Source: an uncultured Eggerthella sp.
GTDB taxonomy: Bacteria; Actinomycetota; Coriobacteriia; Coriobacteriales; Eggerthellaceae
Assembly: GCA_937998355.1 (NCBI GenBank)
Contig: CALLDI010000003.1
Location: 17,129 to 81,128 of the forward strand
Direction: 5' to 3'
DNA length: 64,000 bases
Below are positions 42,850 to 50,649 of this stretch, in pieces (positions within the stretch are counted from its first letter, which is position 1; each line of letters opens with the position of its first letter). Made by a program: the position numbers and the translations under genes. The notes beneath the pieces are model-generated. The model had not been told where the DNA came from. It saw only the letters and a program-made list of their open reading frames with translations, and made no database searches.

Positions 42850-43698
42850 ATGGAGATCATCACCACCGTTTCCGAGATGAAAGCGCGCGTGCGCGAGTGG
42901 AAGGCACAGGGCCTCACGATCGGGCTGACGCCCACCATGGGTGCGCTGCACGAGGGGCACATGTCGCTGATGGAGGCGGCGCGCAAGGAATGCGACCGCG
43001 TCGTGACCAGCGTATTCGTCAATCCGCTGCAGTTCGGACCCGACGAGGATTACGATAACTACCCACGCGACCTCGAGCGCGATGCCGGGATCGCTGAATC
43101 GAAGGACGTTGACGTGGTGTTCCACCCCAGCGTCGAGGAGATGTATCCCGAGAATTACAACACCTACGTGGTGATGGAGACGCTCACCGACACGCTGTGC
43201 GGCGCGAGCCGCCCCGGGCATTTCCGCGGGGTATGCACGGTCGTGAACAAGCTGTTCAACATCGTACAACCCGACAAGGCGTTCTTCGGCCAGAAGGATG
43301 CGCAGCAGCTGGCCATCATCATGCGCATGGTGGCGGATCTGAACATGAACCTCGAGGTGGTGGGTTGCCCGATCGTTCGCGAGGACGATGGCCTGGCGAA
43401 GAGCAGCCGCAACACCTATCTTTCCGCTGAGGAACGCGCTGCAGCGCTGTGCCTGTCGCGCGCGATTTTCAAGGCGAAGGACATGATCGAAGGCGGCGAG
43501 CGCGATTCCGCGACCATCGCGAAGGCGGTCACGGATACGATCGAAGAAGAGCCGCTTGCCAGAATCGATTATGTAGAGGTCGTGAATCTTGGTAATATGC
43601 AGCCCGTTGAAACATTGCCCGAGCGTGGACTTGTGGCCATCGCGGTGTATATTGGTTCAACACGTTTGATCGATAACTATTTGTACGATTTCGAGTAG
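42850..43698 (+). CDS. panC: pantothenate synthetase (pantoate-beta-alanine ligase)
   Basis: 282 aa from the ATG at 42850, with AAAAGGAAAGC upstream; the longer frame reads into the panB spacer. ATP-binding signatures TPTMGALHEGHMSLM (HxGH) and FGQKDAQQLAIIMRMV (KxxQ-like) are present. It ligates pantoate, made by PanB plus a reductase not in this window, to beta-alanine made by PanD. It is 120 nt after panB and 25 nt before panD. Confidence 0.97.
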   Translation: MEIITTVSEMKARVREWKAQGLTIGLTPTMGALHEGHMSLMEAARKECDRVVTSVFVNPLQFGPDEDYDNYPRDLERDAGIAESKDVDVVFHPSVEEMYPENYNTYVVMETLTDTLCGASRPGHFRGVCTVVNKLFNIVQPDKAFFGQKDAQQLAIIMRMVADLNMNLEVVGCPIVREDDGLAKSSRNTYLSAEERAAALCLSRAIFKAKDMIEGGERDSATIAKAVTDTIEEEPLARIDYVEVVNLGNMQPVETLPERGLVAIAVYIGSTRLIDNYLYDFE

Positions 43699-43723
43699 GG
43701 ATTAGGCGAAAGGTACCGAAACA

Positions 43724-44119
43724 ATGTTGCTCAATGTCTTGAAGGGCAAGATCCACCGCGCGACCGTGACTCAGGCTGAACTCGACTATGTGGGTTCGAT
43801 CACCATCGATTCCGACCTGATGGAAGCAGCGGGCATCATGGAGTACGAACTGGTAACCATCTCCGACTGCAACAATGGCAATCGCTTGGAAACCTACGTC
43901 ATCGCAGGTGAGCCAGGAAGCGGTGTTATCTGCTTGAACGGCGCAGCGGCACATCTCGTGACCGTGGGCGACAAGGTCATCATCATGAACTATTGCCAGA
44001 TGACTCCCGAAGAATTCAAGGATCCCGCGAATGCTCCGCACGTCGTGTTCGTGGACGACGACAACAAGATCAGCCGTCTGACGCGTTACGAGAAGCACGG
44101 CAAGCTCGAGGATATGTAG
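43724..44119 (+). CDS. panD: aspartate 1-decarboxylase (pyruvoyl enzyme)
   Basis: 131 aa. The self-cleavage site is Gly24-Ser25 in YVGSITID, which creates the pyruvoyl cofactor; Lys9 and Tyr58-region residues and NGAAAHLVTVGDKVIIMNYC are conserved. It makes beta-alanine for panC. Its last 24 nt (KHGKLEDM) are duplicated immediately after the stop codon. Confidence 0.96.
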   Translation: MLLNVLKGKIHRATVTQAELDYVGSITIDSDLMEAAGIMEYELVTISDCNNGNRLETYVIAGEPGSGVICLNGAAAHLVTVGDKVIIMNYCQMTPEEFKDPANAPHVVFVDDDNKISRLTRYEKHGKLEDM

Positions 44120-44140
44120 CACGGCAAGCTCGAAAATACG
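44093..44140 (+). repeat. 24-bp direct duplication of the panD 3' end
   Basis: AAGCACGGCAAGCTCGAGGA then TATG at 44093-44116 is repeated with four changes at 44117-44140. The panD stop TAG is the first codon of the second unit, where the first unit has AAG. This is the cleanest example of a gene end duplicated in tandem in this window. Confidence 0.9.
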
Positions 44141-44166
44141 CCGAAGATACGTAATAAAAAGAATTT

Positions 44167-44200
44167 AGAAAGCCAGCGAAACCGCTGGCTTTTTCTTTTT
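44167..44200 (+). terminator. intrinsic terminator of panBCD
   Basis: AGCCAGCG, loop AAAC, CGCTGGCT, then TTTTCTTTTT. Confidence 0.95.
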
Positions 44201-44399
44201 CGATTTCGTGCGACCTTGAGCCTCATTTCGCAGTTCCGCAGTAAAGATACAAAGTGTTGCCCTGCTGCATTGGAATGTAGAGCACTTTGCGGTGCCTCGC
44301 GTTATTTTGTGCTGTTTTGCCGGTGCTTCGCGTTGTTTTGCTTTACTTTGCAGAGTTTCGCAGCCTGTCGCGTTGTTTTGCAGCAAGATCGGCATTTTT

Positions 44400-44550
44400 T
44401 GCTTGAGATTTGCGTTCGTATGCACAAAAAGAGCTGTTCTGACATCATTTTCAAGCAAAATAGCCCCCTTTCAGACCTCGAGGTTAGAAAAGGGCAGGTC
44501 GCGTTCTTTCGTATCGATCGAAATGTGCATACGAACGCAAATCTCTTGCA
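44400..44550. repeat. inverted-arm intergenic element, copy B
   Basis: The best-preserved copy. Left arm 44400-44426 and inverted right arm 44524-44550 agree at 25 of 27 positions, with core GATTTGCGTTCGTATGCACA. The inner 97 bp is AT-rich and has no gene. It lies between the convergent panD and ppaC genes. Confidence 0.85.
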
Positions 44551-44590
44551 GTTTTTAGCCCAAACGCTGCAAAAAGAGCGGCAAACAGCA

Positions 44591-44616
44591 GAAGAGGCAG
44601 CTGATGCTGCCTCTTC
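44591..44616 (-). terminator. hairpin ending the ppaC transcript
   Basis: GAAGAGGCAGC pairs with GCTGCCTCTTC around a 4-nt loop, 155 nt beyond the ppaC stop and directly after the tandem array. The minus-strand tail TGCTGTTTGCC is moderately U-rich. Confidence 0.65.
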
Positions 44617-44623
44617 GTTCTGA

Positions 44624-44810
44624 ATATCTCACAGAGCAGACTGCGACCACTTCCACTCTTGCAGCCCAAGGAGCGAGTTGCGACCACTTCCGTTCTTGCA
44701 GCCCAAGGAGCGAGCTGCGACCACTTCCATTCTTGCAACTCAGGGAGCGGTCTGCGATCACTTCCCCGTTCTTACGACTCGAGGAGTGGGGCTGCGACCT
44801 GCTTCTTGCG
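44624..44810 (-). repeat. 37-bp tandem array spanning the ppaC stop codon
   Basis: Five units on the minus strand of about 34, 39, 37, 37 and 37 bp, consensus GCAAGAACGGAAGTGGTCGC then AGCTCGCTCCTTGGGCT. The first unit is the last 11 codons of ppaC. The stop codon TAA falls where later units read CAA. The two central units are nearly identical. Confidence 0.88.
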
Positions 44811-46139
44811 CGAGAGGATGCCGGGCACCCAAACACTCTTGGAAGAATCGATGCCGAACACGCGGTCGATCTGACCATGCAGACCTTCCACGATGAACAT
44901 GCTGCCTTCCTCGAAGATATCGGTGACGAGCAGGAGCACATAGGCGTAATCGTTCTTATCGCGCAGGTCGGCGAGGAATTTACGAATCTCCTCTTCGCGC
45001 TGCATGACCACGTCGAGCGTGACCGTTTCATGCTGAGCGATCAAGATCGTATCGTCCCCCACCACGAATTCCTTGGAGTCCGCCGTGACCAGCTTCTCGA
45101 TCGGCAGATCGGCGTCGCCACCACGAGAGGAGAGCACGCGCATGCCGAAATCCTTCACCGGTTCGCCAACGATCGCAGCGAGTTGCTCGGCGACCTCTTC
45201 ATCGACCGCCGTGGCAGTGGGCGACTTCAAGATGACCGTGTCGGTCATGATGGCTGAGAGCAGCACTGCGGCGATGCCCTTCGGGATCTCGACGCCGTTC
45301 TCGATGAACTGGAGCGCGACGATGGTTGCCGAAGAACCGACCGGCATGTTCAGGAAGCGGATCGGGTTCGAGGTGGACACATCACCGATGCGGTGATGGT
45401 CGATGATCTCGACCACTTCGGCTTCGTCGATACCGTTGACTGCTTGGGAGCGTTCATTGTGATCGACCAGGATGACCTTGCGCTTCGGGCGCTTCGCCAC
45501 ATCCGTACGCGTGACGATGCCGATGCAGCGACCTTCCTCGTCAATGACCACGCCTTCGCGCAGTTCGCTCATGAGGATGGACGGCGCCACATCCTTCAAC
45601 AGGTCTTCAGTGTTCAGGAAGAGCACGTCCTCTTCGATGAGTTCCGTGACAGGCTGGGAAAGCGAGGATGCGAGGTCTTGCGCGGCGTTCTCAAGGTCGC
45701 ATTCGCTGCCGTCGCAGTGATCCATGGCGGACACGTAGCGGTTCGCGATCATGCGCAGCGAAACGAGGCCAGCATACTTGCCGTCCGCGTCCTGCACGAC
45801 CACGGCGCGCTTGTTGTGCTTGCGCAGCAGACGACCGGCATCGAGCATGGTCGCGTCGGTGGTGAGCGCGATGGGATTCGGGGTCATGACGTCCTGGATG
45901 CGCGCATGCACATGGTTGATGATCTGAGGCTCGGCGACCGCGAATTCGTTCAGGATCGCTTCGCTCTCCTGCGGCAACGGGCCAAGACGCGCAGGGATGT
46001 ACTCGAACACATCAGCGCTAGGATCTGCTTCCAGCGTGCGCTTCATGAGCTCGTTCTTCAGGTATGCATAGCCGACCGCAGCGGCGATGGAATCGTTATC
46101 GGGGTTCTTGTGGCCGACGATCAAAACGGGAGTTGCCAT
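44772..46139 (-). CDS. ppaC: manganese-dependent inorganic pyrophosphatase with CBS domains
   Basis: 455 aa. Family II (DHH) pyrophosphatase: GHKNPDNDSIAAAVGYAYL at the start, VILVDHNE and VVEIIDHHRIGDV for metal binding, and the DHHA2 domain ending GILSRKKQVAAPLLES. Between them (about residues 75-190) two CBS motifs are inserted (ARIQDVMTPNPIALTTDATM; GVVIDEEGRCIGIVTRTDVAK), which bind adenine nucleotides as regulators in this class. No DRTGG domain is visible between the CBS halves, as in the Eggerthella lenta type. It hydrolyses pyrophosphate in the cytoplasm. Confidence 0.94.
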   Translation of the reverse strand: MATPVLIVGHKNPDNDSIAAAVGYAYLKNELMKRTLEADPSADVFEYIPARLGPLPQESEAILNEFAVAEPQIINHVHARIQDVMTPNPIALTTDATMLDAGRLLRKHNKRAVVVQDADGKYAGLVSLRMIANRYVSAMDHCDGSECDLENAAQDLASSLSQPVTELIEEDVLFLNTEDLLKDVAPSILMSELREGVVIDEEGRCIGIVTRTDVAKRPKRKVILVDHNERSQAVNGIDEAEVVEIIDHHRIGDVSTSNPIRFLNMPVGSSATIVALQFIENGVEIPKGIAAVLLSAIMTDTVILKSPTATAVDEEVAEQLAAIVGEPVKDFGMRVLSSRGGDADLPIEKLVTADSKEFVVGDDTILIAQHETVTLDVVMQREEEIRKFLADLRDKNDYAYVLLLVTDIFEEGSMFIVEGLHGQIDRVFGIDSSKSVWVPGILSRKKQVAAPLLES

Positions 46140-46263
46140 GGTGCTCCTTCATCGTGTTGGGAACTTCGTGCGAACAAGATGAGCGCCATGCGGGCGCGCG
46201 CGTTCGCGTTGCTATTGTACCGCGGAACGTACGCGCGCGGCTGCGAAATGCACGAGAAAGCGG

Positions 46264-48585
46264 CTAGGAGATCTTGACGATAGGGGCGTAGTCCTTGAGC
46301 AGCTTCTTCGTCTGGCCGTTTCGCGCGAACTTCACGTGCAGCGTATCGCCATCCACCTTGGTGATGGTGCCGCGGCCGAACACCTTGTGATCGACCGTAT
46401 CGCCCTTCGCGAACGACATGGACGCAGCAGCCTTCTTGCCGACGTTGCGCTGGTTGCGCGGACGCGATGCAGACGAGCTGGACTGGCCGAACACGCGCCC
46501 ATCCCCTGCCTCGGTACCCGAGCCGGCGATGCCGCGTCTGCTGCCGCGCTTCTCCCAGCCTGAGCCGGAAAAGCCCGACGAGCCGACGCCGATGGCTTTG
46601 CGCAGGTCGTTCGGGATCTCGCCGACGAAGCGCGAGACTGGATTCGCGTTCGACTGGCCGAAGATCTGACGCGTGAGGGCGCTGGTGAGATAGAGGCGCT
46701 GACGAGCGCGGGTGATGGCGACATAGGCCAGGCGACGTTCTTCCTCGAGGCCTTGCGGGTCGAACGAGGAATTACTGTGCGGGAAGAGCGACTCTTCCAT
46801 GCCCGCCACGAAGACGCAATCGAACTCGAGACCCTTGGCGGAGTGGATGGTCATCATGGTGACGGCGGCGCCATCGTCGCTCATCGTGTCCATGTCGGTG
46901 CGCAGTGTGACCCATTCCGTGAAGTCGGAAAGCGAATTCGCCTCGAAGACCTTCACGGGCGGCGTATCGGAAGACGAGGTGTCCTCCCCCACCTTAGGCG
47001 CTTCGTAGAGCGCGTCGGCATCTTCGTGCGTTTCGGTGTATTCGTCCACGACGCCGAAGAATTCCTGGATATTCTCGATACGACTCTGCGAATCTTCGCC
47101 AGGGTTGTTGCGGTAGGACTCGATGATGCCCGCCTTGTCGACGATCATCTCGACCACCTTGCGCAGCTCGCCCGAATACGCCTGCGCTTCGTGGATGATG
47201 CCCACGAATTCAGCGAGCGCCTTGCGAGTGCCGGGACGCAGGCCTTCATCTATCATGCATAGTTCAGCGGCCTGCATGAACGTGCACTGGTTCACTTCGG
47301 CGACGGTGCGGATATGCTCGACCGTGGTGTTGCCGATGCCGCGCTTGGGCACGTTGATGATGCGCTGAGCAGCCACGTCGTTGGCGGGGTTCACGACGAG
47401 ATTGAGATACGCCATGACGTCGCGGATCTCGGCGCGATCGAAGAAGCGCGTGCCTCCGACCAGGCGATACGGCACGCCGGCGCGCAGCAGCATATCTTCG
47501 AGCATGCGGCTTTGCGCGTTCGTGCGGTAGAAGACGGCCATCTGGTTGTACGAGAAGCCGTTGCCGTGCTGGTGTTCGATCTCAGCCGCGATCCAGCGGC
47601 CTTCGTCGCGTTCATCGGAGGCGGTGAAGACCATGATCTTCTCGCCGTTACCTTGCGAGGTGAAGAGCTTCTTCTGCTTGCGCATGAGATTATTCTCGAT
47701 GACGGCGTTGGCCGCAGCGAGGATGTTGCCCGTGGAGCGGTAGTTCTCCTCAAGCTTCACGACGTGCGCTTCGGGGTAATCCTTCTCAAAATCGAGGATG
47801 TTCGAGAGGTCGGCGCCGCGCCACGAATAGATGGACTGATCGTCGTCGCCCACGACCATGATATTGCGATGCTTCGCGGCAAGCAGCTGCGTGAGCGTGT
47901 ACTGCGCGTGATTCGTGTCCTGGTATTCGTCCACGAGCAAGTAGCGGAAACGATCTTGATAGACCTCGAGCACCTCTTTATGGTTCTTGAGCAGCAGATA
48001 CGTGTAGAGCAGAAGGTCGTCGAAGTCGAAGGCGTTGAGCGCGCGCAGGCGTTCCTGCAGGCGCTTGTAGACCTTGCCCACCACCTGGGCCGTGGGGTCC
48101 TTGTAACGGTCTTCGAACACCTCGGGCACCACAAGTTCGTTCTTCGCCTTCGAGATGCGGTTGCGGATCATGTTCTCGGGGTAGCGCTTGGGATCGATGT
48201 TGAGCTCGGCCATGATCTGCTTCACGAGGCTCTTCGAGTCGCGATCGTCGTAGATGGTGAAGCCCTGCGAGAAGCCGAGGCGTTCGCAGTCGGAGCGCAG
48301 GATGCGCACGCACATGCTGTGAAACGTGGAGACCCACATGCCGCGCACATACCCGCCGATGAGCTGGCCTAAGCGCTCGCGCATTTCAGCGGCCGCCTTG
48401 TTCGTGAACGTGATGGCCATGATCTGCCACGGGGCGACCCCCATGTCTTCGACCAGGTGCGCGATGCGGTGCGTGAGCACGCGCGTCTTGCCGCTGCCCG
48501 CGCCTGCGAGGACGAGCAGCGGGCCTTCCGTGCAGAGGACCGCTTCGCGTTGAGCGTCGTTCAAAGTATCAAGATCGATGGGCAT
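46264..48585 (-). CDS. pcrA: ATP-dependent DNA helicase PcrA/UvrD
   Basis: 773 aa, superfamily 1A helicase. Motif I LAGAGSGKTRVLTHRIAHL, motif II LVDEYQDTNHAQYTLTQLL, motif III GDDDQSIYSWRGAD, motif IV/V TIHSAKGLEFDCVFV and motif VI EERRLAYVAITRARQRLYL are in order. The C-terminal 60 residues (FAKGDTVDHKVFGRGTITKVDGDTLHVKFARNG) form the Tudor-like RNA-polymerase-binding domain of PcrA. It acts in repair, replication restart and transcription-coupled repair. Confidence 0.97.
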   Translation of the reverse strand: MPIDLDTLNDAQREAVLCTEGPLLVLAGAGSGKTRVLTHRIAHLVEDMGVAPWQIMAITFTNKAAAEMRERLGQLIGGYVRGMWVSTFHSMCVRILRSDCERLGFSQGFTIYDDRDSKSLVKQIMAELNIDPKRYPENMIRNRISKAKNELVVPEVFEDRYKDPTAQVVGKVYKRLQERLRALNAFDFDDLLLYTYLLLKNHKEVLEVYQDRFRYLLVDEYQDTNHAQYTLTQLLAAKHRNIMVVGDDDQSIYSWRGADLSNILDFEKDYPEAHVVKLEENYRSTGNILAAANAVIENNLMRKQKKLFTSQGNGEKIMVFTASDERDEGRWIAAEIEHQHGNGFSYNQMAVFYRTNAQSRMLEDMLLRAGVPYRLVGGTRFFDRAEIRDVMAYLNLVVNPANDVAAQRIINVPKRGIGNTTVEHIRTVAEVNQCTFMQAAELCMIDEGLRPGTRKALAEFVGIIHEAQAYSGELRKVVEMIVDKAGIIESYRNNPGEDSQSRIENIQEFFGVVDEYTETHEDADALYEAPKVGEDTSSSDTPPVKVFEANSLSDFTEWVTLRTDMDTMSDDGAAVTMMTIHSAKGLEFDCVFVAGMEESLFPHSNSSFDPQGLEEERRLAYVAITRARQRLYLTSALTRQIFGQSNANPVSRFVGEIPNDLRKAIGVGSSGFSGSGWEKRGSRRGIAGSGTEAGDGRVFGQSSSSASRPRNQRNVGKKAAASMSFAKGDTVDHKVFGRGTITKVDGDTLHVKFARNGQTKKLLKDYAPIVKIS

Positions 48586-48791
48586 ACGAAGTCCTTATCA
48601 ACATACCTTACTGACGGTATTGAATCATACGATCGATTCCATGCCAGTACCTTATTTCGTACAGGCTGGCGTAGCAAGTCAGCGAGAAGGCCCGAGGTGC
48701 CTATAGTGACCCCGCCTTCGGACCAAGCGCACTTCAGTGCGCGCCGTGTTCGAAACAAGGGGCCAGGATAGGCGCATCGAGCCTTCGCAGC

Positions 48792-48818
48792 GTCGAATCA
48801 GATCTCGATCGGAAGATC
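48792..48818 (-). terminator. hairpin after the DAHP synthase gene
   Basis: GATCTCGATC, loop TTCC, GATCGAGATC, starting about 8 nt after the stop codon. No long U-tract follows. Confidence 0.5.
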
Positions 48819-48826
48819 GAGATCCT

Positions 48827-49624
48827 CTAGACGATCTTCTTGCCGAAGACCGCGGCGATCTCGCGCAGCTGTTCGACCAGTTCACGGAACTGCGCCGGGG
48901 TGAGCTGCTGCGGGCCGTCCGAGAGCGCCTCGGACGGATTGGGGTGCACTTCGATCATGATCGAGTCGGCGCCTGCCGCCACCGCCGCATACGACAGCGA
49001 CGGAACGAGGTCGCGCACGCCCGCGGGGTGCGAGACGTCGATGCAGATCGGGAAGAGCGACTGCTTATGGATGACCGGCACCGCCGAGATGTCGAGCGTG
49101 AAGCGCGTGGTGGTCTCGAACGTGCGCAGACCGCGTTCGCACAGCACGACATTATCGTTGCCGTTCATGGTGATGTATTCAGTGGCCGAGAGCCATTCGG
49201 AGATGGTGCCCGCAAGGCCGCGCTTCAGAAGGACCATCTTGTGCGAATCCTTTGTGACCTCGCCGATCTTCTTCAGCAGCGAGAAATTCTGCATATTGCG
49301 CGCGCCGACCTGCAGGCCATCCACGTAGGAATGGACGAGCTCGGTATGCGCGGAGTCCATGACCTCGGTGAGGGTCTTGAGGCCGTACTTCTCGCCGCCG
49401 GCCTTCATGATCTTGAGGCCTTCTTCGCCGAGGCCCTGGAACGAATGCGGATTGGTGCGCGGCTTGAACGCGCCACCGCGGATCCAGGAAAGACCTAGAT
49501 CGGAAATGCATTCCGCGACCTCGAAGAATTGCTCTTCGGATTCGACCGAGCACGGGCCGGCGTAGATGGTGATCTCGTCGGTCTTGGTGCCATAGTTAGG
49601 GAGATTGGTGAGTTCTTTAATCAC
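48827..49624 (-). CDS. aroF: 3-deoxy-7-phosphoheptulonate synthase (type I-beta DAHP synthase)
   Basis: 265 aa. First step of the shikimate pathway. Motifs: ITIYAGPCSVESEEQFFEVAE, IRGGAFKPRTNPHSFQGLGEEGLKIM (KPRT/S), LLKRGLAG, CERGLRTFETTTRFTLDI, PVCIDVSHPAG-like PICIDVSHPAGVR and MIEVHPNPSEALSDGPQQL. It lacks an N-terminal regulatory domain. The separate chorismate mutase gene just upstream overlaps it by 8 nt and may supply allosteric control, as in Bacillus-type enzymes. Confidence 0.95.
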   Translation of the reverse strand: MIKELTNLPNYGTKTDEITIYAGPCSVESEEQFFEVAECISDLGLSWIRGGAFKPRTNPHSFQGLGEEGLKIMKAGGEKYGLKTLTEVMDSAHTELVHSYVDGLQVGARNMQNFSLLKKIGEVTKDSHKMVLLKRGLAGTISEWLSATEYITMNGNDNVVLCERGLRTFETTTRFTLDISAVPVIHKQSLFPICIDVSHPAGVRDLVPSLSYAAVAAGADSIMIEVHPNPSEALSDGPQQLTPAQFRELVEQLREIAAVFGKKIV

Positions 49625-49901
49625 GGTTCGGGACCTCTTTCATGACCTTCAAGATTGCAGTGTAGATCTCTTTGAGGTTCTCGTTATAGAGAGGACCTTC
49701 GTTATAGGAACAGACCTTGGTGAAGATCTCTTCCTCGCGCTTGGGGTCGAAGAGGCCCATCTTGGCATCGGGCTTCAGCGCGCGAATATCCAGCGAATGA
49801 CCTGCGCGTTCGTTCAGAAGCGCGACCAACTGCTTGTCGATGGCGTCGATCTGGGCGCGGTGCTCTTCGATCTGGGCAAATGAATCGTTTGCTTGAGACA
49901 T
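49617..49901 (-). CDS. aroQ: chorismate mutase (AroQ class)
   Basis: 94 aa from the ATG at 49901 (MSQANDSFAQIEEHRAQIDAIDKQLVALLNERAGHSLDIRALKPDAK), with GGAAGGAAAACC upstream; the longer frame is of low complexity. The three-helix AroQ fold is suggested by IDAIDKQLVALLNERA and DPKREEEIFTKVCSYNEGPL. It converts chorismate to prephenate for Phe and Tyr. It overlaps the DAHP synthase start by 8 nt, so translation is probably coupled. Confidence 0.92.
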   Translation of the reverse strand: MSQANDSFAQIEEHRAQIDAIDKQLVALLNERAGHSLDIRALKPDAKMGLFDPKREEEIFTKVCSYNEGPLYNENLKEIYTAILKVMKEVPNRD

Positions 49902-50079
49902 CGGTTTTCCTTCCCGCATGGACGCTGGTCGGGGCGCGGGGTGTTGCGAATGCGCGTGCTTGGTGCGCGTGCGATGGGCAGCGACCACGGTGCAGCGGCC
50001 AGTAATGACATGATTGATTCATGATAGCAAACGCGTAAAGGTTTGCCACGGGAAACTTGCCCGAAAGCGGCGCGGGGGA

Positions 50080-50385
50080 TTATTTCTTCACAGCCGGGTC
50101 GACGGGGGCGGTCGCGTCACTCGCATCGAGCTCCGCGGCATCGTCCGCCTTCTTCGGCGTGAGCGTGGTGGGATTGTTGAGCATCGCGATGGCCAGCAGT
50201 GCGATGGCGATCATAATGCCAGCGGTGGTGTAGAATTCGTCGGCCTGCCCGATTGCGAATGCCGCAAGATCGATGAGGATGATGACCAGCGCGAAGAAGC
50301 TGCAGGCGTGAGCGATACGCGCGTTCGTGCGAGCGCGCACCTGTGCGCGTTGTTCTTCCGAGATCTTGTTCTTGTTCGCCTTCAT
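50080..50385 (-). CDS. small membrane protein of unknown function
   Basis: 101 aa from the ATG at 50385 (MKANKNKISEEQRAQVRART); the upstream in-frame codons lack an RBS. Two hydrophobic helices (IAHACSFFALVIILIDLAAFAIG and TAGIMIAIALLAIAMLN) with a basic N-terminus inside and a charged C-terminal tail. No family recognised. It follows the dlt genes on the same strand, about 100 nt after the DltX-like gene. Confidence 0.6.
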   Translation of the reverse strand: MKANKNKISEEQRAQVRARTNARIAHACSFFALVIILIDLAAFAIGQADEFYTTAGIMIAIALLAIAMLNNPTTLTPKKADDAAELDASDATAPVDPAVKK

Positions 50386-50484
50386 GCCTTGATTATAGCC
50401 CTTATCGTGCGCCAACCCGTGAAGAAGATGGCCGCACACACGAGGAGCCGGAATGGGCCGAGCAGCAACGGCGAACGACGCTAC

Positions 50485-50649
50485 CTAGAACTGGGCGTAG
50501 ATGAAGTCTGCCGTCGAGCTGATACCGGAGAAGACGACGAACCAGAAGAGCACGAGCAGACAAATGCAGACGACCAGCGCGAGGCCGAGCATCGCGATGA
50601 CGGGATGCTGGTCGATGAACATTGCGAGCTTATCCTTGATCTTGGACAT
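50485..50649 (-). CDS. dltX: DltX-like small membrane protein of the D-alanylation operon
   Basis: 54 aa, MSKIKDKLAMFIDQHPVIAM at the start, then one membrane helix (LGLALVVCICLLVLFWFVVF) and the ending SSTADFIYAQF. Firmicute DltX proteins are about 50 aa, have one helix and end in a conserved aromatic motif of the FIYxxF type whose tyrosine takes part in D-alanine transfer; that ending is present here. The start lies 20 nt inside the end of dltD, which indicates translational coupling. In Firmicutes dltX usually precedes dltA; here it follows dltD. Name is by motif and context. Confidence 0.75.
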   Translation of the reverse strand: MSKIKDKLAMFIDQHPVIAMLGLALVVCICLLVLFWFVVFSGISSTADFIYAQF

